Part shown: positions 1 to 6,515 of the stretch, one piece after another
Numbering within the stretch: the stretch's first letter is position 1
Layout of the letters: every line of letters starts with the position of its first letter
DNA from: an uncultured Lachnospiraceae bacterium
GTDB lineage: Bacteria; Bacillota; Clostridia; Lachnospirales; Lachnospiraceae
Length of the DNA stretch: 7,330 nt
Assembly (NCBI GenBank): GCA_902783735.1
Contig: CACZSE010000095.1
Span: 1-7,330, forward strand
Direction: 5' to 3'
Notes under the pieces: model-generated
The model's database searches: none
The model's input: only the letters and a program-made list of their open reading frames with translations
What the model was told of the DNA's origin: nothing
Translations under genes and position numbers: made by a program

Positions 1-288
1 AATGAGATATACATTAAAAGATTAAATGATCTCATAAAGGAAGAAAGAACATATATGGCAGATGAACTCAATAAGATGAATATCACCGCATATGACTCGG
101 CTACTGCATTTATGCTCATAAGATCGGATATTGACTTATATGATGAATTGCTCAAAAAAGAGATACTCATAAGAGACTGTAAGGACTACAGGACATTAAA
201 AAACGGATATTTCAGACTGGCCGTTAAAACACATGAAGAGAATAAAAAACTGATAGATGCCATCGGGAGAATAAAAGATGGATATTGA
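1..288 (+). CDS. cobD: L-threonine-O-3-phosphate decarboxylase CobD, C-terminal part (5' end outside window)
   Basis: The reading frame is open from the first base to a TGA at 286-288, giving the last 95 residues of a longer protein, so the ATG at 55 is an internal methionine and not the start. CobD is a PLP enzyme of the aminotransferase class I/II fold, about 360 residues long. It decarboxylates threonine phosphate to (R)-1-amino-2-propanol phosphate, the linker of the cobalamin nucleotide loop. The visible part is the small C-terminal domain. The segment ILIRDCKDYRTL, then GYFRLAVKTHEEN, is the usual CobD ending, and the Arg encoded at 214-216 corresponds to the conserved substrate-carboxylate-binding arginine of this fold. 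The main alternative is the close relative HisC (histidinol-phosphate aminotransferase). The AVKTHEEN tail and the cbi neighbours favour CobD. The PLP lysine lies outside the window. The 3' end overlaps cbiC by 11 bp. Confidence 0.87.
   Translation, partial: NEIYIKRLNDLIKEERTYMADELNKMNITAYDSATAFMLIRSDIDLYDELLKKEILIRDCKDYRTLKNGYFRLAVKTHEENKKLIDAIGRIKDGY
265..270 (+). promoter_or_regulatory. Shine-Dalgarno site of cbiC
   Basis: GGGAGA inside the end of cobD, with the GGAG core ending 8 bases before the ATG at 278. It supports that start despite the 11-bp overlap with cobD, and indicates that cbiC is translated from within the cobD message. Confidence 0.6.
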
Positions 289-916
289 ATATGTTAAACC
301 AAAGGAAATAGAAAGCAGAAGCTTTGAAATACTGACAAAAGAGCTTCTGGATATGGGCATATCTCTTAAAGGCGATACTGCACCTGTCATAAAGCGCTGC
401 ATTCATACCTCGGCAGATTTTGAATACGCTAAAACGCTCATGTTCTCACCCGGCGCGGTAAAAGTTTTAAAGAAACTCATAAGAAGCGGAGCGGATATAG
501 TAACCGATACAAACATGGCTATGGCCGGAATAAATAAAAACGAGCTTGCAAAATATGATACGGATATTATGTGTTTTATGGCCGATGAAAAGATCATAAA
601 AGCGGCATCGGAAAATGACAGTACCAGGGCAGGAGCAAGCATGGAATATGCGATCAAAAGAAACAGACCAACTGTTTTTGTGGTGGGCAATGCTCCGACC
701 GCACTCATAACTTTGTGGGAGCATTATGATAACGGCGACTATAAACCGGATTTTGTCGTGGGAGTCCCTGTCGGATTTGTAAATGTCGAGGCCGCAAAGG
801 AACTCATAATAAACAGTGACATGGCATATATTGTCAATAAAGGACGCAAGGGCGGAAGCAACATAGCCGCAGCGATCATAAATGCGGTTTTATATGAGAT
901 GAGGGATGAAGCTTAG
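278..916 (+). CDS. cbiC: Cobalt-precorrin-8 methylmutase CbiC
   Basis: A 212-residue protein, normal for the CbiC/CobH family. It catalyses the last corrin-ring step, moving the methyl group from C11 to C12 of cobalt-precorrin-8 to give cobyrinate; it is cytosolic and needs no cofactor. His43, in RCIHTSADFE, sits at the number of the catalytic histidine known from CobH. Other family motifs are TDTNMAMAGI (residues 76-85), the Thr-Arg pair at 116-117, VVGNAPTA (135-142), VVGVPVGFVN (160-169) and GRKGGSN (189-195). The start is the ATG at 278, which gives the usual short lead before the IESRSFEI segment and has a Shine-Dalgarno site. It overlaps cobD by 11 bp and ends 3 bp before cbiD. The oxygen-dependent homologue CobH catalyses the same rearrangement on the metal-free substrate; the cbiD/cbiG neighbours point to the cobalt form. 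The gene looks intact, with all key residues present. Confidence 0.96.
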   Translation: MDIEYVKPKEIESRSFEILTKELLDMGISLKGDTAPVIKRCIHTSADFEYAKTLMFSPGAVKVLKKLIRSGADIVTDTNMAMAGINKNELAKYDTDIMCFMADEKIIKAASENDSTRAGASMEYAIKRNRPTVFVVGNAPTALITLWEHYDNGDYKPDFVVGVPVGFVNVEAAKELIINSDMAYIVNKGRKGGSNIAAAIINAVLYEMRDEA

Positions 917-919
917 CAT

Positions 920-2041
920 ATGGCTGAATACGGTTTTACAACAGGAAGCTGTGCTGCTGCGGCTGCAAAAGCCGCAACATATATGCTGCTTTCGGGAAGA
1001 ATGAAAAATACCATAAAGATAGATACACCTTCGGGTATTGAATATGATACCAAAGTGGAGGATATTTTCGTAAAAGAAGATATGGTAAGCTGTGCGGTAA
1101 GAAAACATTCGGGAGACGATCCGGATGTAACGGACGGGATCCTCATATATGCTTCTTCGCAGATCATATATGATAAAAACAACGAGGTCATCATAGAAGG
1201 CGGAGAAGGTGTCGGTGTAGTCACCAGACCGGGACTGGACAGAAGCGTCGGGGAAGCGGCGATAAATACCGTTCCGAGAATGATGATAGAAAATGAAGTC
1301 AGACAGGTTATGGAAGCGTTTGATATTACTTACGGCATAAAGATCGTGGTAAGTGTTCCGAAAGGAGAAGAGATCGCCTTAAAGACTTTTAATCCGAGAC
1401 TTGGTATCGTCGGGGGCATATCGATAATCGGGACTTCGGGCATTGTTGAGCCGATGAGTACAAAAGCTTTGATAGATACCATAAGAGTTGAACTGAGACA
1501 GCAGAAGGAAGAAAAAGAAGAGATCGCCGTAGTGTCTCCGGGAAATTACGGATTGGAATTTATGCAAAATCACTATGGTTATGATCTTAACAAAGCTGTC
1601 AAGTGCTCGAATTTTATCGGTGAGACCATAGATATCGCAGGTGAGCTGGGATTTGAAAAGATGATCATAACCGGTCACATGGGAAAACTTCTAAAGCTGT
1701 CCGGAGGTATCATGAATACCCATTCAAAGGAAGCGGACTGCAGAATGGAACTTTTAGCTGTGGCGGCATATAAAAGCGGCGCGGATAAAAATGTCATAGA
1801 CGCGATCCTTGGCAGTGTATCGACCGATGAGGCATATGAGTATATTGATAAAGAGGGCCTGGGTGAGAAGTGCTTTTCTTATATTATGGACAGAGTATAT
1901 TTTTATATAAATAAAAGAGCCGGGGACAGACTTAAGGTCGAATGTATCATATATTCGAACAAGTGGGGCTTGCTGGGGAAAACACCCGGTGCTGATGAAT
2001 ACATGAAAGAGATCATAAAAAGAGAAGGTACTTTATCATGA
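920..2041 (+). CDS. cbiD: Cobalt-precorrin-5B C1-methyltransferase CbiD
   Basis: A 373-residue protein, a full-length member of the CbiD family. CbiD uses S-adenosylmethionine to methylate C1 of cobalt-precorrin-5B, giving cobalt-precorrin-6A. It is specific to the anaerobic B12 route and is not related to the CbiE/F/H/L methyltransferase family. The N-terminal signature is GFTTGSCAAAAAKAA (residues 5-19), where many relatives read GYTTGTC. The central hallmark is GGISIIGTSGIVEPMS (165-180). The next block, VVSPGNYGLEF, is typical of the second half of the family. The start at 920 places the signature at residue 5, as expected, and lies 3 bp after the cbiC stop. Its best ribosome site is GAGGGA, about 13 bases upstream, which is rather far, so coupling to cbiC probably matters. 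The stop overlaps the cbiF start in ATGA. No damage is visible. Confidence 0.97.
   Translation: MAEYGFTTGSCAAAAAKAATYMLLSGRMKNTIKIDTPSGIEYDTKVEDIFVKEDMVSCAVRKHSGDDPDVTDGILIYASSQIIYDKNNEVIIEGGEGVGVVTRPGLDRSVGEAAINTVPRMMIENEVRQVMEAFDITYGIKIVVSVPKGEEIALKTFNPRLGIVGGISIIGTSGIVEPMSTKALIDTIRVELRQQKEEKEEIAVVSPGNYGLEFMQNHYGYDLNKAVKCSNFIGETIDIAGELGFEKMIITGHMGKLLKLSGGIMNTHSKEADCRMELLAVAAYKSGADKNVIDAILGSVSTDEAYEYIDKEGLGEKCFSYIMDRVYFYINKRAGDRLKVECIIYSNKWGLLGKTPGADEYMKEIIKREGTLS
2023..2028 (+). promoter_or_regulatory. Shine-Dalgarno site of cbiF
   Basis: AGAAGG near the end of cbiD, 9 bases before the ATG at 2038. It fixes the cbiF start in the ATGA overlap. Confidence 0.6.
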
Positions 2042-2799
2042 TAGATTTTGTGGGTGCGGGTCCGGGAGCAGAGGATCTTATAACTGTCAGAGGTATGGAA
2101 CTGATAAAAAAGGCAGATGTCATAGTATATGCCGGAAGCCTGGTCAATCCGAAGCTTTTGGAATATGCAAAGGAAGATGTAAAAATATATAACAGTGCGT
2201 ACATGACCTTAGAGGAAGTGATGGATGTCATGATCAAAGCGCATGAAGAGGAAAAAAGAGTTGTAAGGCTGCACACGGGGGAGCCGAGTCTGTACGGGGC
2301 CATTCGCGAACAGATGGATATACTGGATGAAAAGGACATTATCTACAGTGTCTGTCCCGGGGTCAGCGCATGCTTTGCCGCTGCGGCATCTTTGGGAATA
2401 GAATATACCCTGCCGTCGGTATCGCAGACGCTTATCATTACAAGGCTTGAGGGAAAAACGCCGGTGCCTGAAAAGGAGAGCATGGAGGCTCTTGCTTCTC
2501 ACGGAGCGTCTATGGCTGTTTATCTCAGCACGGGTATGTTAAATACACTTTCAAAGAAACTCATTGACGGGGGATATGATCCCGATACGCCGGCGGCTCT
2601 GGTCTATAAGGCATCATGGCCCGGTGAGGAGAAGAGTCTTTTATGTACGGTTGCGACTCTTGATGAGACTGCAAAAAAGAACAATATCAAAAAAACGGCA
2701 GTAGTTTTGGTGGGGGAAGCAACGAATCCCAAAGTTTATGACAGATCAAAACTCTATGATCCATCATTTTCAACCGAATACAGAAAAGCAAAAGAATAA
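2038..2799 (+). CDS. cbiF: Cobalt-precorrin-4 C11-methyltransferase CbiF
   Basis: A 253-residue protein, the normal size for CbiF/CobM, a class III (tetrapyrrole methylase fold) SAM-dependent enzyme. It methylates C11 of cobalt-precorrin-4, giving cobalt-precorrin-5A, the substrate of the CbiG encoded next. The N-terminal glycine loop is GAGPGAEDLITVRG (residues 6-19). YAGSLVNP follows, then HTGEPSLYGA (79-88; the usual aspartate of TGDPS is glutamate here), CPGVSA (106-111) and the CbiF-specific stretch from Tyr123 to Pro144, containing LPSVSQTL and TRLEGKTPVP. This last block separates CbiF from the CbiE, CbiH and CbiL paralogues. The start at 2038 gives the standard N-terminus directly at the first beta strand. 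It overlaps cbiD by 4 bp and is followed by cbiG after 4 bp. The aerobic homologue CobM is the only real alternative, and the context argues against it. Confidence 0.96.
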   Translation: MIDFVGAGPGAEDLITVRGMELIKKADVIVYAGSLVNPKLLEYAKEDVKIYNSAYMTLEEVMDVMIKAHEEEKRVVRLHTGEPSLYGAIREQMDILDEKDIIYSVCPGVSACFAAAASLGIEYTLPSVSQTLIITRLEGKTPVPEKESMEALASHGASMAVYLSTGMLNTLSKKLIDGGYDPDTPAALVYKASWPGEEKSLLCTVATLDETAKKNNIKKTAVVLVGEATNPKVYDRSKLYDPSFSTEYRKAKE

Positions 2800-2803
2800 T
2801 AAT

Positions 2804-3796
2804 ATGAAAAAAGCAGCGATATGCTTTACCCCTCAGGGTAAGAGAATAATTGAACGAATAAATAGCTATCTTGAAGAACACGGAACAGAAAAGGTCGAAG
2901 CATACATTATAAATGATGAGATGCAAGACAAAGACGGCTTTGTTGCTTTTGAGGGCAGCATTTATGAGTGGGCAGAAAGTCTGTATAAAACCCATGCACT
3001 GATATTTGTCTGTGCCACAGGAATAGCCGTACGGGCGATGGCGGGACTAATAAACGATAAGCTTTCGGATAATCCGGTTATAGTCATGGATGATGCGGGG
3101 CGTTTTGTCATTCCTCTCAGTGCGGGACATGTCGGAAGAGCCAATAAAATGGCTTTAACCCTCGCTGGGATCCTTGATGCCATTCCTGTAATAACAACAT
3201 CCACGGATGTTAATGAGGCTTTTTCGGCAGATGTTTTCGCCATGGAAAAAAATCTTCGTATAGTTAACAGAGAAGGCATAAAAAAGGTATCCGCAAAAGC
3301 GATAGAAGGTAAGCCGGTTACGATCTCCGTTAAAGATTATCCGCCCAAAGAGAGAGTAGATGTCATTATTGCCGACAGTACGGATAAAGAATATACACTG
3401 CTTCTTTCTCCCAAACCCTATACCGTGGGCATAGGTATGAAGAAAAATACGGACATAAAAAAGGCTGAAGAAGTGATCCTTAGTATACTTAATGAGAATG
3501 CTATCACAACAGATATGATATATGCCCTTTGTACTATAGACATTAAACAGGATGAAGAAGCATTGATATATCTGAGAGACAGATACAGAATACCACTGAT
3601 CACATTTGATGCAGCTCTGTTAAATAAGGCCGATGGAGAGTTTACTTCATCCGATTTTGTTAAACAGACCGTTGGAGTCGATAATGTTTGTGAGAGAGCC
3701 GCAGTACTGGCTGCGGGAAACGGGAGCGAACTCATATTAAATAAACTAAGCAGGGACGGAATAACTGTTGCGATAGCGAAGAGAAAGAGGTTCTGA
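2804..3796 (+). CDS. cbiG: Cobalt-precorrin-5A hydrolase CbiG
   Basis: A 330-residue protein. CbiG opens the ring-A delta-lactone of cobalt-precorrin-5A and releases the C20 fragment as acetaldehyde, a step found only in the anaerobic pathway. An N-terminal/central region (about 1-200) carries CATGIAVRAMA (70-80) and DAGRFVIPLSAGHVGRAN (97-114), the CbiG hallmark. The C-terminal CobE-like domain (about 205-330) starts with YTVGIGMKKNTD and ends with GVDNVCERAA (291-300) and VTVAIA. The ATG at 2804 was chosen because MKKAAICFTPQG is the typical family start. An in-frame ATG at 2738 would add 22 unrelated residues and a 62-bp overlap with cbiF. No good Shine-Dalgarno site is visible (only GAAAAG-like purines), so translation probably depends on ribosomes finishing cbiF 4 bp upstream. 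Met212 replaces a cysteine common in the GIGC motif. The stop shares one base with the cbiH start. Confidence 0.95.
   Translation: MKKAAICFTPQGKRIIERINSYLEEHGTEKVEAYIINDEMQDKDGFVAFEGSIYEWAESLYKTHALIFVCATGIAVRAMAGLINDKLSDNPVIVMDDAGRFVIPLSAGHVGRANKMALTLAGILDAIPVITTSTDVNEAFSADVFAMEKNLRIVNREGIKKVSAKAIEGKPVTISVKDYPPKERVDVIIADSTDKEYTLLLSPKPYTVGIGMKKNTDIKKAEEVILSILNENAITTDMIYALCTIDIKQDEEALIYLRDRYRIPLITFDAALLNKADGEFTSSDFVKQTVGVDNVCERAAVLAAGNGSELILNKLSRDGITVAIAKRKRF
3785..3790 (+). promoter_or_regulatory. Shine-Dalgarno site of cbiH
   Basis: AAGAGG in the last codons of cbiG, 5 bases before the ATG at 3796. It supports initiation at the TGATG stop/start junction. Confidence 0.55.
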
Positions 3797-4524
3797 TGGG
3801 AAAGATATATGTTGTGGGACTTGGACCGGGTGATGAAAATAATATGACCTTTCATGCTGATGAAGCAGTTAAATCCAGTGATATCGTCATCGGATATAAG
3901 GTCTATATCGATCTTATAAAAGACATATATCCCGATAAGGAATATATTGAGAGCGGTATGCGTCAGGAGATAGACAGATGTGAAACATGCATAAAACTGG
4001 CAGAAGAAGGTAAGACTGTCTCTCTTGTTTGCAGCGGAGATGCCGGTATATACGGAATGGCGTCCCCTCTTCTTGAAACCGCCGAAAAACACGGATTTAG
4101 TGACGTTGAGATCGTGCCGGGAATAACAGCGGCTTCGGCAGGTGCGGCAATACTTGGAGCGCCCTTAAGTCATGATTTTTGTGTAATAAGCTTAAGTGAT
4201 CTTTTAACGCCATGGGAGGTTATTGAAAATAGACTTATCTGTGCCGCAAAAGGGGATTTTTGTATAGTATTATATAATCCCTCAAGTAAAAAAAGACAGG
4301 ACTATCTCAAAAAAGCTTGCAACATTATGTCAACCTATATTGCCCCGGATACCGCATGCGGTTATGTAAGAAACATAGCAAGAGACGGTATGGAAAAAAA
4401 GCTTTGTACGTTTAAAGAGCTGTCGGATGAGCAGATCGACATGTTTGTGACGGTTTTTATAGGAAATTCGCAGACCAAAACAGAGAACAACAGACTTATT
4501 ACTCCCAGAGGATATAAAGGATGA
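3796..4524 (+). CDS. cbiH: Cobalt-precorrin-3 (factor III) C17-methyltransferase CbiH
   Basis: A 242-residue SAM-dependent methyltransferase of the tetrapyrrole methylase fold. CbiH methylates C17 and drives ring contraction, turning cobalt-factor III/cobalt-precorrin-3 into cobalt-precorrin-4, which is then used by CbiF. The glycine loop VGLGPGD is at residues 7-13 and is followed by the CbiH/CobJ-type MTFHADEA and IGYKVYIDLI. Further motifs are SGDAGIYGMA (80-89), VPGITAASAGAA (107-118), LGAPLSHDF (120-128), SLSDLLTPW (132-140) and YNPSSKKR (160-167). The last four together are diagnostic of CbiH/CobJ against other family members. The length matches the simple form. There is no extra C-terminal iron-sulfur/nitrite-reductase-like domain of the kind known in the longer CbiH60 type. 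It overlaps cbiG by 1 bp and the cbiJET fusion by 4 bp. The aerobic homologue CobJ is excluded by context only. Confidence 0.96.
   Translation: MGKIYVVGLGPGDENNMTFHADEAVKSSDIVIGYKVYIDLIKDIYPDKEYIESGMRQEIDRCETCIKLAEEGKTVSLVCSGDAGIYGMASPLLETAEKHGFSDVEIVPGITAASAGAAILGAPLSHDFCVISLSDLLTPWEVIENRLICAAKGDFCIVLYNPSSKKRQDYLKKACNIMSTYIAPDTACGYVRNIARDGMEKKLCTFKELSDEQIDMFVTVFIGNSQTKTENNRLITPRGYKG
4507..4512 (+). promoter_or_regulatory. Shine-Dalgarno site of the cbiJET fusion gene
   Basis: AGAGGA at the end of cbiH, 8 bases before the ATG at 4521. It is one of the better ribosome sites in the window and fixes the start within the ATGA overlap. Confidence 0.6.
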
Positions 4525-6515
4525 AGAATATAGTCATTTTTGCAGGAACTACGGAAGGACACAGGCTTTCCGATATGCTGGCGGAAAACAGAATACCGCA
4601 TCATGTCTGTGTTGCGTCAAAATACGGCAGTGATATCATGCCCGGGAATAAGTATGCAACACTTCATGTGGGACGCATGGATGCATCCGATATGAGCCGA
4701 TTCTTTTTGCAAAATGATATAAAAAAAGGAGATGTGATAGTTGATGCGACCCATCCCTATGCGGTCGAAGTCACTAAAAACATCGAAACAGCCGTAAATA
4801 AAGAAGACCTTACATATATAAGGGTATTAAGGGACAGTACACAGACAGATGAAGAGATCAGTCTTTATGACAGCATAGAAGAATGTGCCGAATCGATCAA
4901 TAAAACAGAGGGCAATATTCTTCTGACTACAGGCTCCAAAGAATTGAAGATCTTCTGCGATATGCTCAGTGATGAGGTTAGAAAAAGAACCTATGTAAGA
5001 GTTTTACCTGTAACGGAGAGTCTTATGATATGTGAACAGGCAGGGATCGAGCCATCACATATAATTGCCATGCACGGTCCGTTTTCCTATGAGATGAATA
5101 AGGCGATGATGACTATGTATGATATAAAGCATATCGTCACAAAAGACAGTGGCCTTGCCGGGGGATTTGAAGAGAAATTAAGAGCAGCCTCGGATATGAA
5201 TGCCGAAGCTCATGTTATAAGCCGGCCTGTAAGTGAAAAGGGCATGGATATCTTTGGAGCATTTGAGATCATTGCCGGTAAAAAGTATGTTTCTGACAAA
5301 AAAAGGCAGATATACATTGTTGGATACGGACCGGGAAATGAAAGACTGCTCACGCGCGAAGCAAAGGAAGCGACAGATAAAGCCGATGCAGTATTTGGGG
5401 CAAAAAGACTTATTGAAAATATACATGATAGAAAAGTCTTTGACATGTATAAACCGGAAGAAATAATGGATGTGCTTAAAAAGGATCCGGCCATTCAAAA
5501 TGCTGCGGTACTGGTTAGCGGAGACGGTGGTTTTTTCAGTGCGGCTTCAAGTATGGTTCAATTGTTCTCAAAAGAAGATGACTTTGATGTGCATACGATC
5601 AGTGGTATATCCTCTGTAGCATATCTGGCTTCCAGGATGCGGGTTAACTACGATGATGCCCGTATAATGAGCATTCATGGAAGAAAAAGCGTAAACAACA
5701 TACTGAGTCTTTTTAACTCTGTAAGATATAATAAAAAGACTTTTGTATTACTTTCAGATGCCGAAGATGTAAATATGATCGGTAATATGATATTAACAAA
5801 TGATCTTAACTGTAAGATCGTTATAGGGTGCGATCTTTCTTATGAAAGTGAGATGATCGAGACTCTGACAGCGTCTGAGGCGATTGGTTACAATAAAAAA
5901 GGCGTTCTTACGGCACTTATCATAAATGATGATCCGCAAAAAGAGCCGCTTATACCGGTTTACGAAGACAGCGGATTCTTACGTGATAAGGTCCCTATGA
6001 CAAAACAGTCGATAAGACACGAGAGCATCATAAGGCTGAACATAAAAAAGGGAGATGTTTTATATGACATAGGAGGCGGTACTGGGTCTGTAGCCATTGA
6101 GGCAGCAGGTCTGGATCCTTCCGTAAGCGTATATACATTTGAGATAAAAAAACAGGCCTGTGATCTTATAAAAGAAAATATAAATAAGTTTAATGCGGCA
6201 AATGTGACTCTGATAGAGGGTGACGTGGTTAAGACACTTAAGGATATGTCTGCCCCGGACTGCGTATTCGTGGGAGGCAGCGGCGGAAAACTTTTTGAGA
6301 TAATTGATATCATCAAAGCAAAAAAAGAGCACGTACGTTATGTTATAAATGCCGTCAGCTTAGAGACGATATGTGACCTTAAGAAGCTTCTTTCAAAATA
6401 TGACGTACAGGATGTTTATATGACACAGACAGCATGCACGGATATTGAAAACATTGGATCATATCATATGATGAAGGCTCAAAACCCCGTTATCATATGT
6501 TCATTTACATTATGA
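4521..6515 (+). CDS. cbiJ-cbiE-cbiT: Three-domain fusion: cobalt-precorrin-6A reductase (CbiJ), cobalt-precorrin-7 C5-methyltransferase (CbiE), cobalt-precorrin-6B C15-methyltransferase/decarboxylase (CbiT)
   Basis: One uninterrupted 664-codon frame holds three enzymes. Residues 1 to about 255 are CbiJ, the NAD(P)H-dependent reductase of cobalt-precorrin-6A: FAGTTEGH (7-14), DATHPYA (75-81), TTGSKEL (136-142), HGPFS (185-189) and KDSGLAGGFEEKL (208-220). Residues about 262-475 are CbiE, a tetrapyrrole methylase-fold SAM enzyme that methylates C5: VGYGPG (267-272), SGDGGFFS (333-340) and DDARIMSIHGR (378-388). Residues about 480-664 are CbiT, a Rossmann-fold SAM enzyme that methylates C15 and decarboxylates the C12 acetate: MTKQSIR (from 493), DIGGGTGS (516-523), Glu541 at the end of strand 2, EGD (566-568) and VFVGGSGG (583-590). 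The CbiE-CbiT half is arranged like the known CobL/CbiET protein. The CbiJ-CbiE linker is short and basic (around KKYVSDKKRQ), with no in-frame ATG or clear ribosome site near it, so this is one polypeptide and not two genes. CbiE carries some substitutions (SGDGG for SGDPG, ISGIS for VPGIS). It overlaps cbiH by 4 bp and cbiA by 1-4 bp. Confidence 0.95.
   Translation: MKNIVIFAGTTEGHRLSDMLAENRIPHHVCVASKYGSDIMPGNKYATLHVGRMDASDMSRFFLQNDIKKGDVIVDATHPYAVEVTKNIETAVNKEDLTYIRVLRDSTQTDEEISLYDSIEECAESINKTEGNILLTTGSKELKIFCDMLSDEVRKRTYVRVLPVTESLMICEQAGIEPSHIIAMHGPFSYEMNKAMMTMYDIKHIVTKDSGLAGGFEEKLRAASDMNAEAHVISRPVSEKGMDIFGAFEIIAGKKYVSDKKRQIYIVGYGPGNERLLTREAKEATDKADAVFGAKRLIENIHDRKVFDMYKPEEIMDVLKKDPAIQNAAVLVSGDGGFFSAASSMVQLFSKEDDFDVHTISGISSVAYLASRMRVNYDDARIMSIHGRKSVNNILSLFNSVRYNKKTFVLLSDAEDVNMIGNMILTNDLNCKIVIGCDLSYESEMIETLTASEAIGYNKKGVLTALIINDDPQKEPLIPVYEDSGFLRDKVPMTKQSIRHESIIRLNIKKGDVLYDIGGGTGSVAIEAAGLDPSVSVYTFEIKKQACDLIKENINKFNAANVTLIEGDVVKTLKDMSAPDCVFVGGSGGKLFEIIDIIKAKKEHVRYVINAVSLETICDLKKLLSKYDVQDVYMTQTACTDIENIGSYHMMKAQNPVIICSFTL

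Noticed and set aside
55..288. A separate small 77-residue gene starting at the ATG at 55
   Set aside because: The frame is open upstream to the window edge and the sequence matches the C-terminus of CobD, so this is the tail of a larger gene.
25..820. Repeated CTCATAA strings in the first part of the window, and again later
   Set aside because: Most fall in frame as the codon pair CTC ATA (Leu-Ile) with irregular spacing; this is codon preference, not an array of sites.
2738..2803. Longer start for cbiG at an in-frame ATG at 2738
   Set aside because: It would add 22 residues with no family resemblance and overlap cbiF by 62 bp; the conserved N-terminus begins at the ATG at 2804.
3418..4092. 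A 224-codon antisense open frame across the end of cbiG and the start of cbiH
   Set aside because: It lies opposite two well-supported genes, its hydrophobic, Ser/Phe-rich translation is what antisense of AT-rich coding DNA gives, and it resembles no family I know.
5270..5310. Possible internal start separating CbiJ from CbiE
   Set aside because: No in-frame ATG, GTG or TTG with a convincing ribosome site lies at the junction, and the frame is continuous, so a real fusion is preferred.
5233..5466. A 77-codon + strand frame inside the fusion gene
   Set aside because: It is out of frame within the CbiJ-CbiE junction region, its translation is rich in Lys and Arg with no recognisable motif, and the overlapping CbiE frame is clearly coding.
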